Positions 10,784 to 20,119 of a DNA stretch of 32,339 bases are shown one piece after another; position 1 is the first letter of the stretch; every line of letters starts with the position of its first letter. The stretch lies in assembly GCA_023375785.1 (NCBI GenBank), contig SZWC01018936.1, positions 22,410 through 54,748 on the forward strand, written 5' to 3'. The translations under genes and the position numbers were made by a program. The notes under the pieces are model-generated. The model had not been told where the DNA came from. It saw only the letters and a program-made list of their open reading frames with translations, and did no database searches. The DNA comes from Penium margaritaceum (Eukaryota > Streptophyta > Zygnematophyceae > Desmidiales > Peniaceae).

Positions 10784-11541
10784 TGTCAAGAAAACTGGAA
10801 CACTGATGGATGATAGTACACTTGGACACAAGATTTAGCACACACAATGAGTTAGCATATACTCATATACATACACCACATGGAGAAGCATGTACAAGGA
10901 TCCGAATCCAAACAAGTGACTCACACTAAGTCTGGAAACTATATGCATAGAAGTAGTAGGTGTTGTAGTCGTACAAGCTGAGTAGCGCACCAGGTAATGG
11001 AAAGAAGACTTTAGTTGTAGCTTGAGCCACTGGGCGTCCACCCTGGATGCCTTCTCAGTGAGGAAACTCAATGATGATGTGTGTTGTACGCTGTACAAGG
11101 TCCAAATTCTGGAGGGAGCACTTGGAGATCTGGACGGAAGGGCTTGGAGTGCCTGATGGTCAGCTTCTTGATGATGACAACTGAAGGCACACTGACTGAG
11201 TGACTTGATGGTCCTTTAAGTAGTATTGAGGCAAGTCCCCCATTGGATGGTCCTAACTGGGAGGCTACAAGGAATTGCACAACATCCTAGGTGGTTGCAT
11301 AACTACGTGGGTGGTTGCATAACCACCTGGGTAGTTGCATAACCCTCTAGAGCAGCTCAAGGGCATCTAGAAAGATGAAGGGTCACCAAGAAGCTAAAGG
11401 GCCACTGGCGGCTGAAGGGTCGCAATCTGCCACTAAGTAGCATTCATCTCTTGTGAGGATATGAACTTGTCAGAAAGTATCTTCTATGATGTTAGGCCAT
11501 TTTAAGGAGAACAAGACTGTTGAGAATGGTAAATCGCAACA
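10784..11541 (-). repeat. 5' LTR of nested copia element
   Basis: This 758-bp repeat starts TGTCAAG and ends GCAACA on the + strand, adjoins the PBS, and aligns with 3533-4277 with many substitutions and small indels. It has four copies of the 20-bp unit that the other LTR has three times. Confidence 0.9.
11274..11353. repeat. 20-bp tandem repeat in LTR, 4 copies
   Basis: Units begin at 11274, 11294, 11314 and 11334, exact 20-bp period, same GGTTGCATAACC core as at 4024-4083. The first unit is the most decayed. Confidence 0.9.
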
Positions 11542-11544
11542 ACT

Positions 11545-12230
11545 CAGAACTACCGAAGCAAGCTGCACGTCAAAAAGGGAGGGAAGTCGCACAAAAATGA
11601 GTCAGGAAACGACAAAGGGGAGGAGTGAAAGGCACAATTCTAATCCAAAAGGAGCAATCTGCGCCAAACGATTACCCATCTGAACGGCTCATGATGTCGC
11701 AGGGGGGTTTTGAGATTGCTCAGTTGGACGAGGAATACAAGGAAGACCAATGGGTGATACTACTAAAAGTGCAGTTACGAGAGGCGTGGAATCGTACTGG
11801 CACTTTTGGATGGAGGGACCTCTCACAATTTTACAAGCAATGACATGCTTCAAAAGCTAGGTTTACAGACTGTATGAGGGATGTTTGAAGGAAAACCCGT
11901 GGATGGAAGATTGCAGATGCAGAGACTTCGAGAACAAAAATGAATGCAAGTGAAAGAATTACGGGATGTAAGGGTCTGGCGGTCATGTCCAATGTTTGAT
12001 CGCAAAATCATTCCCTAATGCAATTTCCTATACCACAACAATCCGCAGATTGAATAGAATAGTGGCAACATCTATGTGGAGATCAATAGTGCAAAGCGAC
12101 AACTTCTACACATGGGGCAAAAGATGACCATGGAAGCAACAGCGATGGAAGCAGCACAAGAAATCGCAGCGATCGAGAAGCGACAACCTATGTAGCTGTG
12201 TAGCGAAAGTAGCATGAGCTAAAGCATCAG
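11545..12230 (+). pseudogene. pol: Gypsy gag tail and retropepsin, broken
   Basis: The reading frame cut at 3532 resumes here: CAG AAC TAC supplies Gln-Asn-Tyr where the knuckle normally ends Arg-Asp-Cys, followed by a basic stretch (RSKLHVKKGGKSHKNE). From about 11690 a frame leads into a protease. After a shift the sequence at 11803 reads LLDGGTSHNF, the gypsy retropepsin box with its Asp kept, then DMLQKLGLQTV and a TGA. The remainder to 12230 is poorly conserved. Confidence 0.72.
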
Positions 12231-12235
12231 CCTAA

Positions 12236-13110
12236 TTGGCCTCATTGGCATCAACAAAGTCCGTGATGGTTCCCCAGGAGTTCACACATCTCATCCGAGA
12301 GATTGCGGACGCCTTCCCCGGCAAACTACCGAAATCCTTGCCACCTCAACGCAACAATGAACATCGCATCGAACTATTACCGGGAACCCAACCCACAGTT
12401 CAAGGAGCCTATTGGATAAGCAAGCATGAGCTGACTGAGCTCAGTCAACCGTTCATCCGTCCATCCACGTCACCATGCGTCGCACAAGAACGGTTCATGA
12501 AAAAGAAAAATGCCAAGATGCAGATGTGCATGGACTAGTGGACATTGAAAGACGCTACCATCAAGTACTACTACACTCCTCCCCGTGCCGATGAACTCTT
12601 TGACCAACTCCGAGGAGCTCAAACCTTCACAAAACAATGACCTATGCAACGGCTATCACCGGAACTGCGTGGCAGACGCCGACATCAAGAAGATGTCATT
12701 CCATACATGCTATGGACATTTTGAGTTCATGGTTACGCCATTTGGACTCACAAATGCCCCAGCAACATTCATGGCAGCAATGAAAAGCATTTTTTGCCCG
12801 TACCTTGACAATTTTATCATGGTATATCTCAATGAAGTTATGGTGTTCAGCCGCACCCTAGAGGATCACGATGGACATCTCCAAAAGGTTCTCAGAGTTT
12901 TCCAAAGAGAGATTCTTCTGAAAACTCTTGAAGTGCGACTCTGGTTGCCGTTCGATCGAGGTTTTGGGTCACGTCATCAATGATGGAAAATCTACCATGG
13001 ATCCGAAAAAGGTGGCAGCAATCGTTGATTGGCCGACGTTGACCAACATATGAGATGTTCAAGTTTTCTTTGGCTTCCATAACTACTACCAGCATTTTGT
13101 ATGGTATTTA
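12236..13110 (+). pseudogene. pol: Gypsy reverse transcriptase, broken
   Basis: RVT_1-type RT of a chromovirus. In order: PKSLPPQRNNEHRIELLPG, the FIRPSTSP block, a TAG after MQMCMD (12536), the PRADELFDQLRGAQ block, a shift near 12640, then DLCNGYH, YGHFEFMVTPFGLTNAPATF, and the active-site box at 12825-12836. That box reads YLNE instead of YLDD, so both Asp are gone. A further shift near 12920 precedes the connection domain (LGHVINDGKSTMDPKKV, IVDWPTLTNI). The length is normal once shifts are allowed for. Confidence 0.92.
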
Positions 13111-13680
13111 ACTCAAGTGTGATCGCCTCTCTCCAACCTTGCTTTGACTTTGGCGTCAGCCTTACGAATTGCCAATCCAATGATTGACTATGTCATGGCT
13201 ACGAACGCCTCCAATTGAGCCATTGGCGCGGTCCTCGTACATCATCACGGCAATGGAGAGCAACCGGTTGTAAACATGTTGCAAAAGTTATGAGGACCGG
13301 AAATAAACTATGTCATACACAAGAGAGAGATCCCGGTAGTCTTACATGCATTTAAGACATGGCGGTGCTATCTCGAATGCCGCCGATGTGTCGTATGCAC
13401 TGAGCATTAACCGCTAAAACATCTGGAAACTCAACCAAGCCTCAGTGGACGTCAAACCCGCTTGATGGAGTTTCTTGAATCTGGGTTCCACTTTGACAAC
13501 AAATACTGGCCTCGCAAGAACAACCCTGCCGATGCGCTTAGCCGTCGACCAGAATTAATGGCTGAGGTAGTTACATTTCATCTTCAGCAAGATCCCTATC
13601 TCAAGAATTTACTAACATGTGGCTACAACCAGCATGGCGGATACGAAAATTCCGAGTTTTGGTACAAGGCACCCTATTAG
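13111..13680 (+). pseudogene. pol: Gypsy RNase H, broken
   Basis: Around 13198 the frame reads ATNASN, a TGA, then AIGAVL, which is the first RNase H motif with its usual Asp as Asn. Then come the EINYVIHKREIPVVLHAFKTWR block and the C-terminal block YWPRKNNPADALSRRPE (13506-13553). TGA, TGA and TAA interrupt the frame. The product would remove RNA from the hybrid; this copy cannot. Confidence 0.85.
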
Positions 13681-13689
13681 CAGCGTCGA

Positions 13690-14450
13690 TTCACTTGCCA
13701 CGTGGTCATACCTCCAAACAACGAATTCCGCCGCACGGTGCTGGAGGAGTGCAACATCACCGGTCCAGGTGGATGTTTTGGAGAGGACAAGATGCTGAAT
13801 TTTTTTGCGAAACACTACTGGTGGGACGAGATTCCAACGGATGTGGCCAACTTCTGCAAATCATATGGCACGTGTCAGCCACAAAAATCCCATTGTATGT
13901 GGCCAACCGGACTTTTGCAACCGCTCCCCATTCCGACAGAACCATGGACCGACATCTCCATAGACTTTGTCACTGGACTACCGGTCACACCCGACAAATA
14001 TGATGCAATCCTCGTGCTTGTCGACAGGTTTTCCAAAATGTCCCACTTGTTTCTCACAACAACCACCATCACCACCACAGGCAGAACATGTTTGTTTTGA
14101 AACAACATTGTATGGCTACATGGTGTGCCAAGAACCATCACATGACACAGAGACAGTTGAATCACCTGCAGTTCTTCGCACAAACTAATTACTCACTACG
14201 GCAGTCAGATCCAGCTTTCCACACCGTTCCATCCTTCAACCGATGGCCAAACAGAGCAGACCAATCAGACACTCAAACAACTTCTCTGAACCCTATGCGA
14301 GCCACACAGGATGGATTAGGTGGCCTAATTCCGACTGCCAAAACTGCATGTAACTCAGCGACTTCTATTGCAACGGGTAAAACTCCATTCAAAGTATTGC
14401 ATGGCAAACTTTGCACCACACCAACTAGACTTTACAGCTAGAGCAACAAA
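13690..14450 (+). pseudogene. pol: Gypsy integrase, broken
   Basis: The zinc-binding region spans about 13720-13895: the blocks EECNITGPGG, KMLNFFAKHYWWDEIPTDV and FCKSYGTC stand where the family has H-H-C-C, but both His (now Asn and Cys) and one Cys (now Tyr) are lost. The catalytic core follows: WTDISIDFVTGLPVTPDKYD keeps the first Asp, the second (usual SDRD box near 14148) reads stop-His-Arg-Asp, and the Glu block survives (FHPSTDGQTEQTNQTL, about 14228-14277). Stops and two or more shifts break the frame. Confidence 0.88.
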
Positions 14451-14817
14451 CCCACAGTCCACATCCAATACCGCAACTTGTCCACTATCTAGGACAAAAC
14501 GCGAAAGACGCTTGCGAAGACATAAGCGGCAACGAAGAGAGTAGCCGACCAACATTGTACCAATGACGTGTTTGCCGGTGGCGACAAAATCCTCCTCAGT
14601 TTGGCAAACATCCGACTCCTTGGAGCCGGCTGTTTGAAAATCAAACCCTGATGGTTGAGACTGTTTGAGATCAAGCGCATGCAAACCCTCGTGGTTGCAC
14701 GAATCAAACTTCCCGACACCATGCAAGTTCATCCGGTATTCCACATCACCAGACTCAAGCACTACCGGGTTCCCCAGCGCAAACTTCCCCGGCAGAGATG
14801 TGCCTCCTCCTCCCCCT

Positions 14818-15036
14818 ATACAAGTGGAAAAGGACATAGAGTACATCATTGAGGAAGTCCTCGGCCATCGACAACGTGGCAAGACGACAGAATATCTTGT
14901 TACGTGGCACAGATACAACTCTGTGCACAACAACTGGGAACCCTACATCAACCTCCATGACGTAGATTGTCTGATCGATCGGTATAATTGCCGTCACCAG
15001 GCTATGTTTGCACACGCATCGGGACATCGCAACTGA
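14818..15036 (+). pseudogene. pol: Chromodomain at the integrase C-terminus (pol end)
   Basis: This stretch reads VEKDIEYIIEEVLGHRQRGK, then TEYLVTWHRY, then NNWEPYINL and a final helix, matching the order of chromodomain strands and helix. The aromatic positions used to bind methylated histone tails appear kept (Tyr of IEY, Trp of TWH, Trp of NWEP). In chromoviruses this domain directs integration to heterochromatin. It is the best-preserved part of the element, open to the TGA at 15034-15036, 11 bases before the LTR. Confidence 0.92.
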
Positions 15037-15047
15037 AAGGGAAGAAG
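15034..15047 (+). promoter_or_regulatory. Polypurine tract of gypsy element
   Basis: TGAAAGGGAAGAAG directly precedes the 3' LTR start TGTTACG. It overlaps the pol stop codon. Confidence 0.88.
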
Positions 15048-15603
15048 TGTTACGTACCAGACGTACACGAGTCCATAAACCTTCCAAGTGGGCATTTATG
15101 TCGTTACAAATATAGTCCACCGCGCGTCAAGACTGTGATTTCCCCTCTGATGGTCGAGGGCAATTTGGCCACCTGTCCTCGCCCTCCAACATTTCCTTCC
15201 CATACGTTCTCACAACTTCGACCACTTTTGAGAAACATCGACAGAATTGACACAACTTTTGCTTTACTTCTCAATGCATTAAAATTAACGTATCAAGAAT
15301 TGTAAAGATGCATCTTGCATCTTCGCCGTCGATCTTTGAAGCCCTTTGATTCGTCGGCGGAGCTTCTCAATCCGACCACTCATGACGTGACTCCACAAGA
15401 TTCACTCGACGATCGACCTATTGACTCTAACATAACCACATGTGGAACTCAAAACTTGTATACATGTGTTCATTCATTGCGACACTTGTCAATGAAATAC
15501 ACTTATTGCTAATTTCAAATTGCTCAAGTGTCCAAAATTCTCAAACTGTATTCTACCTTGGAACTCATACGTGTTAACCATCCACGTTCCGTTCGGCATA
15601 ACA
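15048..15603 (+). repeat. 3' LTR of gypsy chromovirus
   Basis: This 556-bp partner of 1719-2234 has the same TG...CA ends; its TATACAT at 15459-15465 matches the TATATAT of the 5' copy. Indels account for the 40-bp length difference. Confidence 0.9.
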
Positions 15604-15860
15604 CACAAGTGTGCGACGTTGAGGAACCTTGGGTAATGACTTGGAAGGTATCAAGCAATATACTCTTTGAGGAACTGGGACAGATAGGTTATTTCTAATT
15701 TGTAGGGAGTGCACATTGAGAACAATTTTCAACATTTGGAAGTAGGTTCTTGGGCGCTGGAACTCAATGGCGCATGGAACGCTATGTCGCGAGTGGCTGC
15801 TTCAAGAGAATCTATGTTATGATGTGAGATGTCTCGATCAGTCTGTACAACTTAACATGA
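15604..15860. other. Gene-free flank downstream of gypsy element
   Basis: I see no conserved motif or coding frame in this stretch. Confidence 0.4.
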
Positions 15861-16262
15861 CCACTCGACCATTATCGTGCAGGCCTTAATAACATCATAG
15901 CAGACGTCCCTGATGCAGACCCAGCTGGTACCATAGCACTACTGGGTGGTGACCCCATCCACCAGGAGCTGCAAGACATTTGCCACAACGTCCAAGTTTC
16001 TTGTGAGGATGCTCTACAATTTTTTTGTTGTTGCTAGACTTTTCTCAATGAAACTGCCTGCTGCATGGTCCTCTTTCAGACCATTTCACATCGTACGAGT
16101 TGTGGTTTGGCCCTCATGCCAATCTCCGTCCGCTCACATCTCTGGGTTGAAGGTAATCCCGCTGGACTAGACAGAGGAAGCAGAATAGTACAAGAGGAAC
16201 ATGGGGTGAAGAAACGCCATGGTTACTTGATGGAAGTCAAGGATTTCAAGAGCAAGAGCCAA
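15861..16262 (+). pseudogene. Unidentified open frame ended by a copia LTR
   Basis: A frame of about 134 codons opens after a TGA at 15858 and runs with a single internal TAG (16035) to the exact first base of a copia LTR at 16263, whose TG supplies a TGA stop. It includes GLNNIIADVPDADPAGTIAL and later a Lys/Glu-rich end (HGVKKRHGYLMEVKDFKSKS). Composition is balanced, unlike the low-complexity frames elsewhere. A CAG at 15880-15882 could be a 3' splice site. I do not recognise a family. It could be an exon of a host gene broken by the insertion, or gag-like sequence of another element. Confidence 0.35.
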
Positions 16263-16651
16263 TGAGTAACACGCCACAAAGGTGTTGTAGGTGGAGTAGT
16301 GAGAGAGCTAGCGGCAAGCTTGCTCTAGCTAGTTACCCTTGAGTTTAAGGAATTCGAGCCACTCACCCCTATAATTGGAAAAACCCTGTCAAGCATGTCA
16401 CCGGCTAAAGACCTGACAAGAATCTGGTTTGGGTGAGCACCTGGCTCAATCTACGTCGATAAGCACGTGGCACAAGAGCACCCTCATGAGGCTCTATGGC
16501 CACTTGATCCTACAAGTGGTCCATCATGCAACTATGTCACCATGATGCAATGGCCAGCAGGGCCATCTCTCTTCGGTCAGTCACCTCCATCATTGAGGTG
16601 AGTGTGCAAAAAGGCCAGAGGTCACTGTATGGCATTCAAACAGAACCAACA
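16263..16651 (-). repeat. 3' LTR of a truncated copia element (third copia family)
   Basis: On the - strand this 389-bp block starts TGTTGGTTCTG just after a purine-rich tract (GGGTCATGAGGGAG) and ends GTTACTCA, giving TG...CA ends. An ATTATAGG motif (about 16366-16373) is a plausible TATA box. No partner LTR was found in the window, so the boundaries rest on the termini and on the RNase H scrap beside it. Confidence 0.65.
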
Positions 16652-16739
16652 CTCCCTCATGACCCATAGTTGAAACGCAATCAGGCACTCACAATCACAA
16701 CACCGAAGTCAGAATAAGTGACATAAGAGAGGACTAAAC

Positions 16740-16930
16740 GGTTGCCTTGAAGACATTGTTGCTAAGTGCCTTTGTGAGGAAGCCATCTCGTTGCTGTCGG
16801 GTGTCAACCCACACAATCTGAAAATCGCCTGTAGCCACACGTTCACACAAAAAATATTGTTCCTTATTGCTATTAAGTGCCATTATCCTTCTCTTGCGTA
16901 CAGGCCGTTCTATGAAACAAGAGCTAGATC
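16740..16930 (-). pseudogene. pol: Copia RNase H C-terminal fragment
   Basis: On the - strand the frame reads EQYFLCERVATGDFQIVWVD followed by TRQQRDGFLTKALSNNVFKA, the typical end of copia RNase H (the tail around FLTKAL). It lies about 90 bp before the LTR at 16263-16651, the normal spacing. Nothing upstream of it (rightward) is recognisable, so the element is 5'-truncated. Its sequence differs from both other copia families here. Confidence 0.82.
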
Positions 16931-19040
16931 AGGCCTTGCTTTTGCTGTTTTCTAGGACTCAATTAGATCTAGGTTATTCTGGCCTCATATGGCTGATGCT
17001 AGGACTTCACGACCATTGCCACTTTTGTTTTTGAACAGCGGGGGAATTTTTCCTCAAGCTGGCGAGCTTTGCCGACAGGAGGGACGCGACTAGCGCGTCT
17101 CACCCCTAAGAGTAAGCTCGCTTGTTACTCACTAGCTTGTTCTTTTCTGAGAACTACACCTGCACCTAGGGTTTGACCTAGCAGGCTCCGTACTCCATGA
17201 AATGTAGTGCCATTGGTCTCATTCGATTCGTAAAAAATCTCTCAAGAGTCCGTCCCTCTCCCTTCCTTTGACATCGTTGGCGCTGTGGGAGGGGGGAGGG
17301 GGGGAGACAAAGTCCGTCCCTCTCCTCCCCTTCAGTTCCATGGATGATGAGGGAGGGGACATCCCCTCGTCCTTGGCAAGGGGGGAGAGGAGATCCCTCC
17401 TCTCCATCTCCTCAGGCAACAGCACCCCATTTGGCGTGTCGGGCTTGTGGTTGCTCGCTCGCTCACTCGTCGGGCTTGTCGGGTACATTGGGGCCATTAT
17501 GGTCCGAACCCCCCTCGTTTATTCTTCGGTCAGCTCATCTCAGCTCTCCCCTCATACAAGCTCTTAGCTCTCAGGTCGATGCTCTCGAGGGCTCGATCTC
17601 CCATCTCTCTGCCATCTCGCTCTCTCTGTCGATCGGGCGGCATTTGGACAAACTGGTCCAAACTTTTTTTCTCGTTGTAATCATTGGATCGACGGGCAAC
17701 GGTAACTTTGACAAACATTGAATGGCCACATGAACCCAATAAATGTGGATACGTGAAAGCTATGGATTTGATGCCAATGTCATGGACATGGTCAATCTTG
17801 CGACTAAGTGTACAACTAAAACGTAGGCTGTCAGAATAGTGATAAAAGGAGAGTAGACCAATGGTCGTCCGAGCCATTTTGGCTGAGATAAACCGTGTCA
17901 TAAACGGGCGTAATCGTCATAGGGCATTATTGTAAAAATGCAACCTAATCCTTCTCATTCCATGTGGCATTGCCACGCAAAAAACAGGACCTGGGCAAAG
18001 TTCTAGGAGTGGAGGAGGAGTGACGCGATGGATGTTCCATCGCGGTACTCCTTTCGCCTCAAATCTGGCCAATGGTTGTTTTCTGGGCTAGAGTCAAACT
18101 AGACTCTAGCCCATACATATTTTCAGGCTTTCGCTCCTCAAAATGTAACCCTCGAGTACCCAAAGTACCCTGTTTAGCAACCATTTATAGCCATAAAGTG
18201 GTTCGTACGCTACAATATCTTAAATTGATTATGGTTCTGACTGCGTAATATCAGATCACGAAACCAGAATATTCATCGCACTGACTAACAACAATGATGT
18301 TGGCTTCTAGCATTGATAGTTGCACCACTCAACTACTTCCATTCAAGTTTGACATGTGTGCTACATGGTTGTGGTAGGGGTGCAGATTTGGCATGCATAT
18401 CCTAACTTCTATATGGATTGTGAGGGGGAGATATTGTGTTTGAAAAGTGGTACCGAAACGTTTATAAACATGGCCATGTGGTCAATGTAGATGTGAGAGA
18501 GTTGGTGTAGATTGATTCGGTATGGAGTAAGAAACGAGCTAGGACATTACTCATAGTTACCCAAAAAGTGCATGGTAATGCATTCATTGCTTAGAGTACA
18601 GGATCTTCCTCACGAGGTTGAATGCTTGGGCCTGAGATCTGACATTGTCCTTGGCAAGTCCATGTGGTGTGGCTTGATTCCTTGTTAATAGAAGAGAACC
18701 TTAGAGCAACAACACATGCAAGCAACCCCGCTGTATAACTTTCATGCAACGTGCAACCCATTGTGATCAAGCCCATTTCTCTCGAGCATATTTCCCATGT
18801 TGCCTACACTTGCTTTAGGGTCATGTCACTTGATTGATGGGTCAATTCTCATCCTCCAAGAATTCAGGGAAAGAAAGCATTGATAAAGTAGCTACTTGTA
18901 CGACTGTTTAAATTTGAGAAAAACATTGCTTTTTACTCCTGTATGTAGCTTCTTGGCATGTCACGTGTCAACATTATCCTACACGTTCTCCTACGGTTCC
19001 CATTTATCGTGCTCCTTGCCATGTATCTACTACTTGTTGA
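16931..19040. other. Gene-free interval with CT-rich and G-rich low-complexity patches
   Basis: From about 17215 to 17640 there are G-rich runs on the + strand and then CT-rich runs (CTCTCGAGGGCTCGATCTCC and similar) with a duplicated GTCCGTCCCTCTCC word. GCTCGCTCGCTCACTCG with CGGGCTTGTCGG at about 17455-17481 resembles words at 28087-28155. AT-richer sequence follows to 19040. No frame shows a domain. The last five bases (GTTGA) are the target duplication of the next element. Confidence 0.4.
19036..19040. repeat. Target site duplication, left copy
   Basis: GTTGA immediately left of the 5' LTR, identical to 25359-25363. Confidence 0.92.
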
Positions 19041-19359
19041 TGTTGAAAAATTGCCCCTCTGCATGCCCAAGCGCGGCGCCGCCAGAAGGAAGGAACTCCG
19101 CGCCGGTGGATCTGGCAACTTGATGATCGCTTGGATCCTAAATTGGATGATTGCCCCATGAAATTGGCAAGTCGCTGAATCCGGTTGTAAGTTGTTTCGC
19201 CAGAATCGGACAAGTATCGAGGAAGTTATGGCCTTCCAAAGTTGGGGTATGCGGAGCGGCTCTAAAAGCCGACTGCGACATAAAATCCGGTGGATAATCG
19301 ACCGGATTGAGTAACAAAAACACCATCTAGAGAGATTGCTTTAGAAGGCCTGACGAAGC

Positions 19360-19403
19360 ATCCGGTGGATGGTCCACCTAATCTGGCAGATCATCCACCG
19401 GAT
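19360..19403. repeat. Inverted repeat in LTR U3
   Basis: ATCCGGTGGATG (19360-19371) pairs perfectly with CATCCACCGGAT (19392-19403) across a 20-base loop. The 3' LTR has the equivalent with 13-bp perfect arms (24756-24768 and 24785-24797). Such a stem in U3 could be a protein-binding site or a remnant of a duplicated motif. Confidence 0.9.
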
Positions 19404-19787
19404 CCTGTAGTGTAGGTTGTTACTGAGGGACCTAGCCAAAATCCTGGCTCGGTGTCCGAAACTCAGTAGTACGTTTTGTTACTCAGGGATTTAGTCAAAA
19501 TTCTGACTACATGTCCACAGACAGGTCTCGAACCTCGTCACACCCCATCACCAAACTCGACCCAAAAGCAGGGAAGGTGTGTGGAAACAATGCAGGGGAC
19601 CCATACATCACGTGCAATGGGATCTCCGCCTCACAAAAGACCCTTCGCACGTGAAGGAAGGCACCACGGCGTGTGTCGGCATCAGGCCTCTGTGGTGGGT
19701 GAGACATGCGCTTCGACAAGCGTAACTTGGACTAAGCTTGGCCAAATTGTGCGCGGTTTGGTGCATTGGAAAGGACATGACTAGATC

Positions 19788-19794
19788 TATAAAT
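19788..19794 (+). promoter_or_regulatory. TATA box of copia LTR
   Basis: TATAAAT, in a context (CATGACTAGATC) repeated almost exactly in the 3' LTR at 25158-25164. Confidence 0.75.
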
Positions 19795-20000
19795 GTTGTG
19801 ATCATGTCCATGTACAAAAACTAATGCAAAATCATCTTAATCCCTTCACAAAAGTGACTGTCTTTAAAAGCCTGCTCACATATTGTGAGGCGACCATAAA
19901 GCTCACGCTCACTCTCAGATTCGCCCAAAACAGAAGACGTAAACCAGTGAGTCTATCTAACCAATGCTAAGACCGCATCCCGCAGATCCCTCCTGACAAA

Positions 20001-20016
20001 GGGTTATGGGCCCACC
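20001..20016 (+). promoter_or_regulatory. Primer binding site matching internal tRNA-iMet anticodon arm (half-tRNA type)
   Basis: Two bases after the LTR, GGGTTATGGGCCCACC is the exact complement of GGTGGGCCCATAACCC, the anticodon stem-loop (CAU anticodon) of plant-type initiator methionine tRNA, about positions 26-41. The usual 3'-end site TGGTATCAGAGC is absent. Drosophila copia is known to prime from a 5' half of tRNA-iMet cut in the anticodon region, and its site has the same GGTTATGGGCCCA core. Confidence 0.9.
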
Positions 20017-20119
20017 GGTTTGAACGCCTCCAACGTTCACGTCTTCCGCAGCGCACGGGATCGTCATCTTGGACGTCGCCGTGAAGTTTTGAGAACTTGT
20101 TAGTGTAGCAGCTGCGCAC

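Larger units (their letters stand above)
3533..11541 (-). mobile_element. Ty1/copia element, minus strand, nested in gypsy gag
   Basis: Two related terminal repeats (3533-4277 and 10784-11541) flank an interior that reads on the - strand as PBS, gag, protease, integrase, reverse transcriptase, RNase H and PPT. Integrase before RT defines copia. The element is 8,009 bp, long for copia, because about 1.3 kb lies between the end of RNase H and the PPT. LTR divergence and many stops and frameshifts show it is old. No clean 5-bp target duplication is visible (TCGCT on the left; the bases on the right beside the resumed gag frame end in ACT). It must be younger than the gypsy copy it splits. Confidence 0.92.
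1719..15603 (+). mobile_element. Ty3/gypsy chromovirus, degenerate, interrupted by a nested copia element
   Basis: The element is bounded by two diverged LTRs (1719-2234 and 15048-15603) that both start TGTT.CGTACCAGACGT-like and end GTTCGGCATAACA. In order it holds a PBS, gag with a zinc knuckle, retropepsin, reverse transcriptase, RNase H, integrase, a chromodomain and a PPT, which is the chromovirus order. Subtracting the 8,009-bp copia insert leaves about 5.9 kb, the usual chromovirus size. LTRs differ by roughly a quarter by eye, so the insertion is old. Every coding domain carries stops or frameshifts, so it is a non-functional relic. Confidence 0.93.
19041..19998 (+). repeat. 5' LTR of copia element
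   Basis: This 958-bp LTR contains a TATAAAT box at 19788-19794, conserved at 25158-25164 in the 3' copy, which sets the likely start of R about 25-30 bp on. Two inverted repeats lie upstream in U3: AATCCGGT/ACCGGATT (19284-19308) and a 12-bp pair at 19360-19371 with 19392-19403. Both are kept in the 3' LTR. Confidence 0.93.

Noticed and set aside
1714..15608. Target site duplication of the gypsy element
   Set aside because: CACGT and CACAA share only three of five bases, too weak to assert.
17219..17721. Possible host gene promoter and 5' exon in the CT-rich interval
   Set aside because: Open frames on both strands follow G-rich and CT-rich runs and a duplicated word; no splice structure, start context or domain supports a gene.
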